The notes: generated by a model from the letters alone, not told the origin. A stretch of 64,000 bases of DNA from Clostridiales bacterium (GCA_004557245.1 SFEL01000001.1:1-64000); one strand, 5' to 3'. Shown: positions 1-9,361, numbered from the stretch's first letter. Translations and numbers: made by a program.

Positions 1-1731
<1,731 letters not shown>

Positions 1732-1789
1732 AAGTGAGTTTACGAATTATGCAGTTTTCAAGGTACTCGAGGGAAAAGAATACCTTACC

Positions 1790-1907
1790 ATTCCGGTGGT
1801 TAAGCTAAGGGGATCCACCTGTTCCCATACCGAACACAGAAGTTAAGCCCTTATACGCCGAAGATACTTGGCTGGTGACGGCCCGGGAAAATAGGTAGCC
1901 GCCGGAT
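1790..1907 (+). rRNA. rrf: 5S ribosomal RNA
   Basis: This is a 118-nt gene about 60 nt downstream of the 23S 3' end. It shows the conserved CCCATACCGAACACAGAAGT core and complementary ends (CCGGTGG at the 5' end, CCGCCGG at the 3' end). No tRNA lies between 23S and 5S. Confidence 0.95.
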
Positions 1908-1911
1908 ACCA

Positions 1912-1948
1912 AAGAAGAACACCATGCAGCGCATGGTGTTTTTCTTTG
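1912..1948 (+). terminator. rRNA operon terminator
   Basis: A perfect 10-bp stem (AACACCATGC / GCATGGTGTT) with an AGC loop is followed by TTTCTTT, directly after the 5S gene. Confidence 0.85.
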
Positions 1949-1964
1949 ATCTTTGACGAGTAGA

Positions 1965-2052
1965 TATTTCCGGGCCAGGTCAAACAGCCAAGGGCTGGTG
2001 ATGGGATCGACTGTGAGCGCGTCCGGTGGACGATGAAGCGAACAGGAGATCC
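1965..2052 (-). other. Degenerate segment resembling an inverted 5S rRNA piece
   Basis: By eye, 1965-1992 resembles the reverse complement of the 5S 3' half (TATTTCCGGGCC...CAGCCAAG), and 2040-2052 (GAACAGGAGATCC) resembles the reverse complement of the 5S GGATCCACCTGTTCCC region. The middle is too diverged to align. It may be a decayed inverted 5S copy or chance similarity. No protein-coding gene was seen between 1950 and 2283. Confidence 0.3.
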
Positions 2053-2176
2053 AGTAAGGCAGGGAACGGGCGTTTTTCTTAGTATATCAGGCACTTTTTG
2101 AGATTTACCATCTTCGCGGCTTGTGCGCCTGCAACCTTTAAATATATGCTTTTGTCAGGCTTTTCTTTTCTCTTTG

Positions 2177-2221
2177 CTTATTTCGTCTTTTCTTTTCGCC
2201 CGAAAAGAAAAGAGAAATAAG
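2177..2221. repeat. Long AT-rich inverted repeat
   Basis: Arms at 2177-2198 and 2201-2221 pair over about 20 bp with one small internal loop around a 2-nt centre. A second, shorter hairpin (ATTCTCCC / GGGGAGAAT) lies at 2240-2260. Together they sit between the rRNA operon and the next promoter and could act as backup terminators or be the remnant of a small repeat element. Confidence 0.6.
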
Positions 2222-2283
2222 GGGAAGGCCTCAATGATTATTCTCCCGGGCGGGGAGAATTCGCTGTTTTACAGTTTATTTTA

Positions 2284-2313
2284 TTGACAGGCGCCATTGT
2301 GCCAAACTATACT
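2284..2313 (+). promoter_or_regulatory. Promoter of the UGA-containing lipoprotein gene
   Basis: TTGACA (2284-2289), an 18-nt spacer and TATACT (2308-2313) form a near-consensus sigma-A promoter. The expected start of transcription, about 7 nt downstream, falls on or next to the A of the ATG at 2320, so the transcript may be leaderless. Confidence 0.7.
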
Positions 2314-2319
2314 TTTGCT

Positions 2320-3087
2320 ATGATAAATACGTTTTGCAGACGAGCGGCGGCGCTGATGCTGGCGATGATAGGAATAATTACATCGGGGTGTGCAAAAAAG
2401 ACAGAGGCAGACACTACATTTATTATACTTACCGCACCCACTGTTGAACCTGTAGTTACGCCCGCTCCTACGCCGGAGATTACGCCGGCGCCGAAAAGAA
2501 CGCCAAGGGCCACAAAGGCGCCTGAGAATAATAAGAAAGAAGACGAAGTAAAAGACAAGCCCAAGAGTACCGCAGACCAGAAGGAGGAAAAGAAGGCCTC
2601 CGGCAAGACCCCTCATGCAAAGGATTATACCGAGGTTGATATTAAAACGGGCAGCGGCTCAAAGGTAGGGCCTTTTGAGACCGATCGGATAGACGGCGGA
2701 AAGCTGAGCCAGAGCTATTTTTCCGGAGGGACCATAACGCTCGTAAACGTATGGTCCACTACCTGAGGGATCTGCGTGGACGAGATGGGCCGTCTCGCAA
2801 ATCTATATAAGGAATACAAGAATACGGGAGTGCAGTTCTTAGGTATATGCGCTGACGTATATAGCCTTAAGGGGCAAACCTATGATGACGCCAAGAGATA
2901 TATATCCTCTACCGGCGCAAGCTACCCGCAGATAGTGGCGACAGAGATGCTGCTGCGCCATGTTTCGTATATGCCCAGCACGCATATTTTCGACAGCTCG
3001 GGCAAGATGATAGCAAAGTATGCGGGTACGCTGAGCGAATCCGAATGGATAAACGTCATTGAGACGCTTATGGCAAAATACTCATAA
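2320..3087 (+). CDS. TlpA-like thioredoxin-fold lipoprotein, probable selenoprotein (UGA read as Sec)
   Basis: Read through one in-frame TGA (2764-2766), this is a 255-residue protein. Residues 1-24 form a lipoprotein signal peptide (Arg-Arg, hydrophobic stretch, TSGC with the lipid-bearing Cys at 24). A Pro/Thr/Lys-rich linker runs to about residue 110. A TlpA/AhpC-type thioredoxin fold follows. TlpA proteins carry W-A-T-W-C-x-x-C; here the text is W-S-T-T-TGA-G-I-C, so the stop replaces exactly the nucleophilic Cys (position 149), with the resolving Cys at 152. The fold continues without disruption through Y-K-E-Y, F-L-G-I and the cis-Pro motif M-P-S-T (before H-I-F-D) to the C-terminus. 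A SECIS-like hairpin follows the TGA. The likely role is a membrane-anchored extracytoplasmic thiol oxidoreductase or peroxide reductase. Automatic calling would split it into 2284-2766 and 2776-3087. The alternative is a single nonsense mutation. The ATG at 2320 is chosen because it gives a proper signal peptide. Confidence 0.8.
2764..2797 (+). promoter_or_regulatory. UGA codon with candidate bacterial SECIS hairpin
   Basis: The TGA is at 2764-2766. A 5-bp stem CGAGA (2781-2785) / TCTCG (2793-2797) closes a 7-nt loop TGGGCCG. The loop begins 19 nt after the TGA and has a G at its second position. Both features fit the published bacterial SECIS description (loop roughly 16-37 nt from the UGA, G within the first two loop bases). 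The hairpin lies within the coding frame, as bacterial SECIS elements do. Confidence 0.65.
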
Positions 3088-3088
3088 A

Positions 3089-3168
3089 AAAAGGGCGAGG
3101 CTAGCGGGGCTGTCTGTCTCGCGGGGAGCACATACGGGGTTTGCCCCTGTATAGAAGTGCGCCCTTTT
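3089..3168. terminator. Branched bidirectional terminator-like structure
   Basis: Outer arms AAAAGGGCG (3089-3097) and CGCCCTTTT (3160-3168) are perfectly complementary. They enclose two hairpins, GCGGG/CTCGC (3104-3122) and ATACGGGG/CCCC-T-GTAT (3132-3152), giving a three-way junction. It lies between the stop codons of two convergent genes, with A-runs on one side and T-runs on the other. Confidence 0.6.
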
Positions 3169-3178
3169 CTCAAACTCG

Positions 3179-3721
3179 CTAAAGTGTATCCAAAACCTTT
3201 CTGATATTATTCTCATTTGGAATAACGGTGTTTATATCCACTTGCGGATGCTCTTTGACATAATCTGTCAGAAAGTCAAGCAAATTCTCTTTCGTTTTCA
3301 TATAATCATCAATAAACTTCTTCAGTATGATTGCTGACACAACACCTGTTCTGTCTTTTCCCGCTCCACAAAAAAACAGAACATTGCTTTTTGCACCCAT
3401 AATCGTTCGAATAATCTCATCCATCTGTTTATCAAGCATCCCCAGGTAAACAGATGCTACTTCCTCGGGTGATTTGGGTGTGTCACCTCCGCCGGTTACC
3501 GGCATATGATAAAATGTAAATCCATCTTCTGTTTCGAGGCGACAGGGTGTTCGCTCATATTCTTTCTTTTCCCGTAAGTCTACAATCGTTGTAACTTGGT
3601 TTTGCAGCAGCCATTCAACCTCTTCGTCCGTCAGTTTTTCAGGGCAATCACTTCTAATAAAACGCCTATCTCCGGTCGGTAACGGTCGTGTATTTAGTGT
3701 AGATTGCAATAATGAAGGCAT
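3179..3721 (-). CDS. Tyrosine-protein phosphatase (Y_phosphatase3 type)
   Basis: This 180-residue protein carries the dual-specificity/tyrosine phosphatase P-loop F-C-G-A-G-K-D-R-T-G, with catalytic Cys 118 and Arg 124. The usual His before the Cys is Phe. An upstream D-L-R-E segment (about residues 48-51) is typical of the family that includes fungal and bacterial SIW14/LipA-like phosphatases. No signal peptide is seen, so it should act in the cytoplasm on phosphotyrosine or another phosphoester. The start follows GGAGGAACGGAA. Base composition is clearly more AT-rich than the neighbours, which suggests later acquisition. It stands alone, convergent with the selenoprotein candidate. Confidence 0.85.
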   Translation of the reverse strand: MPSLLQSTLNTRPLPTGDRRFIRSDCPEKLTDEEVEWLLQNQVTTIVDLREKKEYERTPCRLETEDGFTFYHMPVTGGGDTPKSPEEVASVYLGMLDKQMDEIIRTIMGAKSNVLFFCGAGKDRTGVVSAIILKKFIDDYMKTKENLLDFLTDYVKEHPQVDINTVIPNENNIRKVLDTL

Positions 3722-3878
3722 TTCCGTTCCTCCTCAAACTCCGGTTTGTAGGCCTGTTTGACTTCATACTATCACATAACAGTATGAAACACAATAACAG
3801 CCACAGCAGTGCAAACTACTGTGACTGTTAACTGTCTTATGAACACCGCCCCTAAGCGCCCTTTTTATTTGGATTAAC

Positions 3879-4328
3879 TTATACTCTATAGGTTACCTCA
3901 AATTCCTCGCAAACGATAAGCATATCCGACTTGAACTCCATTCTGTAATCTTCGCTGAGTTCCCGGGTAAAACACTCCTGATGGGCTGCGCGCCAGTATG
4001 CAAGGCTGCGGTCGCCTTCGCCCTCCAGATAGGCCTGACGGTCGGTGACTTCGTTGAAGGGGCAGACGGTGACGCTTACGGTTCGTATCACGCAGCGGGC
4101 ATTGTCCTCAGAGTCCAGAATAACGCTGTAGCAGCCATTCTGTGGCAGCGGGCTGTTGTCTATTGCGTATATGTCGCAAACCGACGCTGTTGCGGTCTTT
4201 ACGCCATCTAAGGTGAGACGGAGCAGTCCGTCCGGATCGCTGCCCCCATATTGCCATGGGTCGTAGGGCGTGGCCGGGTCTATGCCCGCAGATTTTACGT
4301 ATTCGCTCCAGAGCTGCTGATGAGTCAT
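3879..4328 (-). CDS. ASCH domain protein
   Basis: This 149-residue protein matches the ASCH fold by pattern: an early W-Q-Y-G segment, then L-T-L-D-G-V-K-T-A-T-A-S near residues 38-49, a central beta region (G-C-Y-S-V-I-L-D-S) and a C-terminal F-E-V-T-Y-R-V. ASCH domains are PUA-related RNA-binding modules, and some act as amidohydrolases on modified nucleosides. The substrate here is unknown. The start follows AAGGAGG. The gene lies 16 nt downstream of the penicillin-binding protein gene on the same strand and may be its last co-transcribed partner. Confidence 0.8.
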   Translation of the reverse strand: MTHQQLWSEYVKSAGIDPATPYDPWQYGGSDPDGLLRLTLDGVKTATASVCDIYAIDNSPLPQNGCYSVILDSEDNARCVIRTVSVTVCPFNEVTDRQAYLEGEGDRSLAYWRAAHQECFTRELSEDYRMEFKSDMLIVCEEFEVTYRV

Positions 4329-4344
4329 TAGGCGCTCCTCCTTA

Positions 4345-6579
4345 TCACGAAGCGCTCATTTTGAGCATCTCGCGGGCAATATCGAACTTTAAAGAGGCGT
4401 ATTCGTCGGTGGTAGGCACCTCCAGCATGACGAGCACGAGGCGTGCGTCCTTATCCTCTACGCCGCAGCGGAAGCCGGCAAACCAGGATATCTGGCGGCT
4501 CTTGTCGTTGCCTATTTCGGCAGTACCGGTCTTTGCGGCCACGGTGACGGAGGTCACCTTCAGGGAACGACCGGTGCCGTTGAGGCTGTGGTCAACCACG
4601 TCCTTAAGATACGGAACAATAATATCCAACGAATGCTGCTCTATTACGCCGCTCTTCCATACTTTGGAGCTGGCCCTGGAGACGTTGTTGTATTTTATAC
4701 CCTCAGTTTCATACAGGCCGTCCACTATATAGGGCTGCATTATATTGCCGCCGTTGGCAAAGGCGCAGAACATTGTGGCCATCTGCAGGGGGGTAGTCAG
4801 TATTTCGCCCTGGCCGTAGCCGCTGTCCGCAAGAAGCATGAGGGTAAGCTCGGTATCGTCGTTGTACAGCTGCGATTGGGCCACGTTCAGGTCAAAGGGC
4901 ATGGTATCGCCAAAGCCTATGCTCTTCATGTAGCTGGTATAGTTGTCCCAGCCCATGAGCAGCGCGGCGTTGGCAAAGTAAATGTTATCGGAATGCACTA
5001 TGGCGCTGCGCATGTTGAGGGGACTTAGACGGCCATACTTGACCTGAGTGCGCTTTATTTTGCTGCCGAGCCAGGTGCCATAGTCGGTAGGCAGCCAGTA
5101 GTCATCCACGATCTCGCCGGTGAAGACGTAGTTTTCATCCAACGTGCCGCTTTGCAGCGCCGCTACGGCGGTAAACGCCTTCAATACCGAGCCGGGAGGG
5201 TAAAGGCCCTGAGTAAGACGGTTATAAAGAGGCTTGTTGGCCTTGCTCAACAGCTCCGCGTAGTCTGCGGAGCTTATGCCCTTGGCAAAGGCGTTCAGGT
5301 CGTAGCCCGGCCAGGAGGACATTGCCTCTATGGCGCCGGTCTTGGGGTTCATGACCACTACCGCGCCTGCGGTAGTCTCACCGAAAAGCACGCTGTCCAG
5401 CACGAAGTCCAGCCGTTTTTGCAGCTTGTAGTCAATCGTGAGCTGAAGGTCCAGTCCGTCCTCGGCGGGCTTGGTGTACAGTGTGCGGCGGTTGGTGCCC
5501 TGAGAGGTGCAAATGTATATATGGTAGCCGTCATTGCCTCTCAGCTCTTTTTCGTATTTGGCCTCCAAACCGTTGCGGCCAACGTAGGAATCCGAGGTAT
5601 ACAGGCCGTTCTCGGCATCCCTGCCCTCGTTCAGATCCTTGAGCCTGGCCTCCAGCTCTTCATCGCTGCCGGCGCTGACTATGCCTACATAGCCTAAGGT
5701 ATGGGATAGCATGTCCTCCTCGGGATAAGAGCGTACCGAGTCGTAGTTGCCGTAATCTATGCCTATGCCGTCTATTTCGAGAAGCTGAGTTTCAAGGTAT
5801 TCCGGAAACTCGCCCTGATAGAACTGCTTGAGCACGGCGACGCCGTCGTAGGCCTTACTCAGCTTTTTGTCTATGGCCTCCCTGGTCATGCCGAGGAGGG
5901 AGGAGCACTTGTTGTAGAAGTAGTCGCGATTGGTGTCGTTCAGCCTGTCCGGCATGGCATAGACGGATATTTTTCCTTCAGTGGTGGCCAATACATGCCC
6001 GTCGGCCATTATCTCGCCCCGCTTTGCGCTTATGCGGGCCACGCGGACTGTATCGCCCCATTCCATCTCGGGAAATATGAGATTTGGCGACCACTCTATG
6101 AACCACCTGTTGCGGGACTTTATGGCTACCATGCGATGCTCGCCAGATACGTCGCCCAAAAGGGGAGAGGAATATGTGGCGGTGAAGTTAACTATGGTGA
6201 ATACCTCGCCCTCGTTGACCTGGATATTATCGTACAGTACGGAGGTTATCTCCAGCGCATCGAATATGTTCATGTATTTGGCGATAAACTGATTTTTGCT
6301 TATGAGCCCTTCCGATTCGCGGTTGGGCTCAAGCTTGGCCAAAGCCACATAGTCAGGCTTTTCATTGGGGTCTATGGGCTTGGAAGGGTCCACGCCGGAA
6401 GTCTCGTCAGGAGTGAAGGTTACGGCGCCGTCCAGAAGGCCGTATGCCCCCTCATAGTCGCCGGAGGATATTTTAGATAAAAAATCAAGACACACCTGCT
6501 TGCCGCTTGAGCCGGTACAGCCCGGCAGCAGGCAAAGGCAGCTGGCCCATATCAGAATTATGCTTAAAGCTCTTTTCAA
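4345..6579 (-). CDS. Class B penicillin-binding protein (transpeptidase) with MecA-like N-domain
   Basis: This is a 744-residue peptidoglycan DD-transpeptidase. The first 21 residues form a lipoprotein-type signal (L-L-P-G-C). An NTF2/MecA_N-like region spans about 27-185, followed by a dimerisation region starting at R-G-E-I-M-A-D-G. The transpeptidase motifs are P-G-S-V-L-K (active-site Ser 464), H-S-D-N near 525 and K-T-G-T-A-E (Lys 683). The domain order matches the MecA/PbpA-like branch, which often has low beta-lactam affinity, though resistance cannot be inferred. The start codon is TTG at 6577-6579, preceded by a GGGAAG ribosome-binding site. It is divergent from yabE, with its own promoter. 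Confidence 0.92.
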   Translation of the reverse strand: MKRALSIILIWASCLCLLPGCTGSSGKQVCLDFLSKISSGDYEGAYGLLDGAVTFTPDETSGVDPSKPIDPNEKPDYVALAKLEPNRESEGLISKNQFIAKYMNIFDALEITSVLYDNIQVNEGEVFTIVNFTATYSSPLLGDVSGEHRMVAIKSRNRWFIEWSPNLIFPEMEWGDTVRVARISAKRGEIMADGHVLATTEGKISVYAMPDRLNDTNRDYFYNKCSSLLGMTREAIDKKLSKAYDGVAVLKQFYQGEFPEYLETQLLEIDGIGIDYGNYDSVRSYPEEDMLSHTLGYVGIVSAGSDEELEARLKDLNEGRDAENGLYTSDSYVGRNGLEAKYEKELRGNDGYHIYICTSQGTNRRTLYTKPAEDGLDLQLTIDYKLQKRLDFVLDSVLFGETTAGAVVVMNPKTGAIEAMSSWPGYDLNAFAKGISSADYAELLSKANKPLYNRLTQGLYPPGSVLKAFTAVAALQSGTLDENYVFTGEIVDDYWLPTDYGTWLGSKIKRTQVKYGRLSPLNMRSAIVHSDNIYFANAALLMGWDNYTSYMKSIGFGDTMPFDLNVAQSQLYNDDTELTLMLLADSGYGQGEILTTPLQMATMFCAFANGGNIMQPYIVDGLYETEGIKYNNVSRASSKVWKSGVIEQHSLDIIVPYLKDVVDHSLNGTGRSLKVTSVTVAAKTGTAEIGNDKSRQISWFAGFRCGVEDKDARLVLVMLEVPTTDEYASLKFDIAREMLKMSAS

Positions 6580-6629
6580 CCCTGCTTCCCTTTCGCTCCC
6601 ATGTTGAATAAATAATTGATTATAACAAA

Positions 6630-6658
6630 ATTATAGCTTGGGGATAATCATATGTAAA
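6630..6658 (-). promoter_or_regulatory. Promoter of the penicillin-binding protein gene
   Basis: On the minus strand, TTTACA (6653-6658), a 17-nt spacer and TATAAT (6630-6635) lie about 50 nt upstream of the TTG start. Confidence 0.75.
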
Positions 6659-6689
6659 CGGCTGACAATAAAAGTTTACACAGGGAAAT

Positions 6690-6718
6690 TTGACAGCATT
6701 GAGATGTATTGATAAAAT
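6690..6718 (+). promoter_or_regulatory. Promoter of yabE-ksgA
   Basis: TTGACA (6690-6695), a 17-nt spacer and TAAAAT (6713-6718) are followed closely by the ribosome-binding site GAAAGGGA and the ATG at 6741. Confidence 0.8.
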
Positions 6719-6740
6719 AAACTAAGTGAAAGGGAACGCC

Positions 6741-7865
6741 ATGGTTCGACGGAAAAAGAAAAATCCCATATCGGCGCTACTCTCAGGGCGCAAGAAAAGT
6801 ACGCAGCCGCGCAGGGCGAGAAGCGCGTGCCGCAGGTTACCGGGCTTCGGCTGGGAGAATATCGGTCTCATCGCCGCGGTATTGGCCGCAGGGGCCTTTT
6901 TCGCATGGGCGCTTATGTTTTCGGACGGACGGCTTACTGTCTATTTGCAGGACGGCGGCCGCACGCGCCAGTACCTTACATGGGAGACCAATGCCGGGGA
7001 GTTTCTTGCGGCAATAGGCGAGGATCCGGGCGAGAACGACACCCTGTCGGTGGAGAAGGACGCAGAGCTTACCGACGGCGAAACCATAGAGATAACCCGG
7101 GCATACCCCGTGGCGGTGCAGTCCGGCGGCAACTCAGAGGTGATGTATCTAAGCTCCGGCACAGTGGGCGACGCGCTGGACAAGGCAGGAGTCACGGTAA
7201 AATCAGGAGACGAGATATCGGAGCTCACCTTCCGGGATCTGGAGCCCGGCATGAAGATAAGCCATACCGCCGTGGACGTTACATACAAGGTATCCTACAA
7301 GACCCTTGACTACGACGAGATAATCAAAAAAGACGACAATGAATACGAGAGCTTCAAGAAGGTGGAGGTAGAGGGCAAGGACGGCAAAAAGCAGATAACT
7401 CAGCGCATAACCGTAAAGGACGGCGTCGAGGTATCCCGGGAGGTCGTAGACCAGATAATCACCGAAAAGGCCGTGGATGAGATAATACGCGTCGGCACCA
7501 AAATACGTTACCAGACCAACTTCAAGGGAGAGACCAGGCGCTGGAAGGAAGCCCCGAAGGACGGCGTGAACGGCTGGAAGAGCATGAAGGTGGACAAGAT
7601 AACCGCCTATTGCACAGGTACCCGCACAGCTACCGGTACAACGCCCAAGCTCGGTACAATAGCTGTGAACACATATTACTTCAAATACGGCACTCAGATA
7701 TACGTGCGGGGCTACGGCTACGGCACGGCAAGGGATACCGGCGCATTCAGAAAATATACCAATTCTGCCGGAAAGCCTATGAATCAGCTGGATCTATGGT
7801 TTAACTCAGAGGCGGAGGCAAGGCGCTGGGGAACAAAGTACAACGTGACTATTTGGTATAAATAA
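6741..7865 (+). CDS. yabE: YabE-like cell-wall protein with DUF348, G5 and 3D domains
   Basis: This 374-residue protein has a basic cytoplasmic start, one membrane segment (about residues 41-63) and an extracytoplasmic part. The latter holds two ubiquitin-like DUF348 repeats (about 65-185), a G5 domain (about 190-260, ending R-V-G-T-K) and a C-terminal 3D domain with T-A-Y-C-T-G and D-T-G-A. The 3D double-psi barrel is shared with Rpf/Sps-type muralytic enzymes, so a role in cell-wall turnover is likely. The ATG at 6741 is preferred to the GTG at 6726 because the GAAAGGGA site sits between them. It overlaps ksgA by 1 nt, the order seen in many Firmicutes. Confidence 0.88.
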   Translation: MVRRKKKNPISALLSGRKKSTQPRRARSACRRLPGFGWENIGLIAAVLAAGAFFAWALMFSDGRLTVYLQDGGRTRQYLTWETNAGEFLAAIGEDPGENDTLSVEKDAELTDGETIEITRAYPVAVQSGGNSEVMYLSSGTVGDALDKAGVTVKSGDEISELTFRDLEPGMKISHTAVDVTYKVSYKTLDYDEIIKKDDNEYESFKKVEVEGKDGKKQITQRITVKDGVEVSREVVDQIITEKAVDEIIRVGTKIRYQTNFKGETRRWKEAPKDGVNGWKSMKVDKITAYCTGTRTATGTTPKLGTIAVNTYYFKYGTQIYVRGYGYGTARDTGAFRKYTNSAGKPMNQLDLWFNSEAEARRWGTKYNVTIWYK

Positions 7866-8686
7866 TGAGCACAGCTTCAGTAAAATGTGAACTTGAAAAA
7901 TACGGCCTCACGCCAAACAGGGCGCTGGGGCAAAATTTTTTGGCCAGCGACACTGCGGCAAGGGCTATTGCCGAGGCTGCTTGTGAAAACCGCTGCCCGG
8001 TTATAGAGATAGGCCCGGGTATGGGGGCGCTGACTGCCGAACTGGTAAAATGCGCCCAAAGGGTAGCGGCCATAGAGATAGACAGACGCATGGCGGAGAT
8101 AATCGCGGACAGGCTGCCCGAGGTACAGCTTATAAACGAAGACGCGCTAAAGGCGGATATACCGGGGCTTATAGCGGCTCTCGGCGGCAGGGCCAATATA
8201 GCGGCAAACCTGCCATATTACATAACCACGCCGCTTTGTATGAGGTTTTTATCCTTGGGGGCGGACGGCAGCATACCCGCCATGACGCTTATGATGCAGA
8301 AGGAAGCGGCGGAGCGGTTCACGGCAAAGCCGGGGGACCGGGTATACGGGCCGCTGACGGTGCTTGCGGGGTATTATTATGAGGTTACTAAGCTCATGGA
8401 GCTGTCCCGGGATATGTATTACCCCCAGCCTGATGTGGACTCAGTAGTGCTGAAGCTTACGGCCAAGGGCGCGGAAAAGCTCTTTGAGCTGGAGTGGCTG
8501 CTGAACAGGGCATTTGCAATGCGCAGAAAGACTCTATCAAACAACCTCAGGGCCGCGGGAATATCGGACGAACGGCTGAAATCGCTGCTTGGAGCTTGCG
8601 GCATAGAGGGAAATATACGCGCAGAAAAGCTTACGGTGGCACAATTTGCAAATATTGCGCGGGAAATAGAGACGCACGGGAAATAA
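7865..8686 (+). CDS. rsmA: 16S rRNA dimethyladenosine transferase KsgA/RsmA
   Basis: This 273-residue S-adenosylmethionine-dependent enzyme dimethylates the two adjacent adenosines in helix 45 of 16S rRNA. Visible motifs are the N-terminal Q-N-F-L, the SAM site E-I-G-P-G-M-G-A-L-T (about 48-57), E-I-D-R, and the catalytic N-L-P-Y-Y (about 117-121), with a C-terminal helical domain. The length is normal for the family. The ATG overlaps the yabE stop (TAATG). Confidence 0.96.
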   Translation: MSTASVKCELEKYGLTPNRALGQNFLASDTAARAIAEAACENRCPVIEIGPGMGALTAELVKCAQRVAAIEIDRRMAEIIADRLPEVQLINEDALKADIPGLIAALGGRANIAANLPYYITTPLCMRFLSLGADGSIPAMTLMMQKEAAERFTAKPGDRVYGPLTVLAGYYYEVTKLMELSRDMYYPQPDVDSVVLKLTAKGAEKLFELEWLLNRAFAMRRKTLSNNLRAAGISDERLKSLLGACGIEGNIRAEKLTVAQFANIAREIETHGK

Positions 8687-8733
8687 CGACAAAACCCTAT
8701 AAAAAGCGATACTGTCGAAAAACCCCGGGGTTG

Positions 8734-8839
8734 ATAAGGGGCCGCAGCCCCTTATGTTCAATCCGGCTCTGACGACATGTGCGTCAGAACGGATGAAAAC
8801 CCAGAGGTTTTCAAAAAAGTGGCGTTCAGCCACTTTTTT
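8734..8839. terminator. Hairpin cluster after ksgA
   Basis: Three stem-loops follow ksgA: ATAAGGGGC/GCCCCTTAT (8734-8755), CTGACG/CGTCAG (8769-8787) and AAAAAAGTGGC/GCCACTTTTTT (8813-8839). The last has U-runs on both strands and should terminate in both directions. Confidence 0.7.
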
Positions 8840-8847
8840 GACACCCT

Positions 8848-8879
8848 AAAAGCCTTCGAGTCCTTGACCCGAAGGCTTT
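8848..8879 (-). terminator. SRP RNA terminator
   Basis: On the minus strand AAAGCCTTCG...CGAAGGCTTTT forms a 10-bp stem just past the SRP RNA 3' end. Confidence 0.75.
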
Positions 8880-8883
8880 GCAA

Positions 8884-9154
8884 TACCGCGCACCCGAATC
8901 TCGACTTCACGTCCCATGAGCGTTTTCGCCATCAGGTTGCTACTCCCGGGCATGCCCGCGGCACACCTGCGCTTCCGCTTAATGCTGCTGCCTTCCGGCC
9001 CTGACATGGTTCACAGTGGCAAGTTGCACGGGACCCGGGGATCCACGCCCCACGACGGCGGCGGCCCCACAGGGGTGAGCCTTAAAACGGGGATTCAGCC
9101 CTGCTGTAGCGGATTGCAGGTACAGGGCACCGCTAGCTCCCCGCTTAGCGCGGC
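8884..9154 (-). ncRNA. ffs: Signal recognition particle RNA, large Bacillus/Clostridium type
   Basis: The minus strand contains the universal SRP domain IV core (GTCAGGGCCGGAAGGCAGCA) and the Alu-domain block GCTAGCGGTGCCCTG...ACCTGCAATCCGCT, followed by AGCAGGGC. The termini pair through CCGCGC and GCGCGG. The predicted length of about 271 nt matches Bacillus scRNA. It would pair with Ffh to target nascent membrane and secreted proteins. It has its own promoter and terminator. Confidence 0.95.
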
Positions 9155-9160
9155 AAGGTT

Positions 9161-9189
9161 ATTTTAACAAGGCAGGGGCAATTAGTCAA
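9161..9189 (-). promoter_or_regulatory. SRP RNA promoter
   Basis: On the minus strand, TTGACT (9184-9189), a 17-nt spacer and TAAAAT (9161-9166) place the RNA start near 9154. Confidence 0.8.
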
Positions 9190-9198
9190 TAAAACGCA

Positions 9199-9275
9199 CA
9201 AAAAAATTGCTTTGGAAGGGGGTCCAAAGCAATTGGCAGTTTGTTGTTGGTTTTGAAAGGGTTTCTCTCACTTGC
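9199..9275 (-). ncRNA. Candidate small RNA upstream of the SRP RNA gene
   Basis: On the minus strand a TATAAT (9282-9287; weak -35) is followed about 45 nt later by a perfect 12-bp hairpin AATTGCTTTGGA/TCCAAAGCAATT (9205-9234) and a run of seven T residues. No reading frame of note lies between them. The transcript would be about 77 nt with an A/C-rich single-stranded 5' half. The alternative is only a roadblock terminator protecting the SRP promoter. Confidence 0.4.
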
Positions 9276-9361
9276 AAGCTTATTATAACCCTTAGGGAGC
9301 GGGAAATCATCACAAAAGTATTACGATCCGCTGAAATGTTAATTAAATTTTAAAGAAATAT

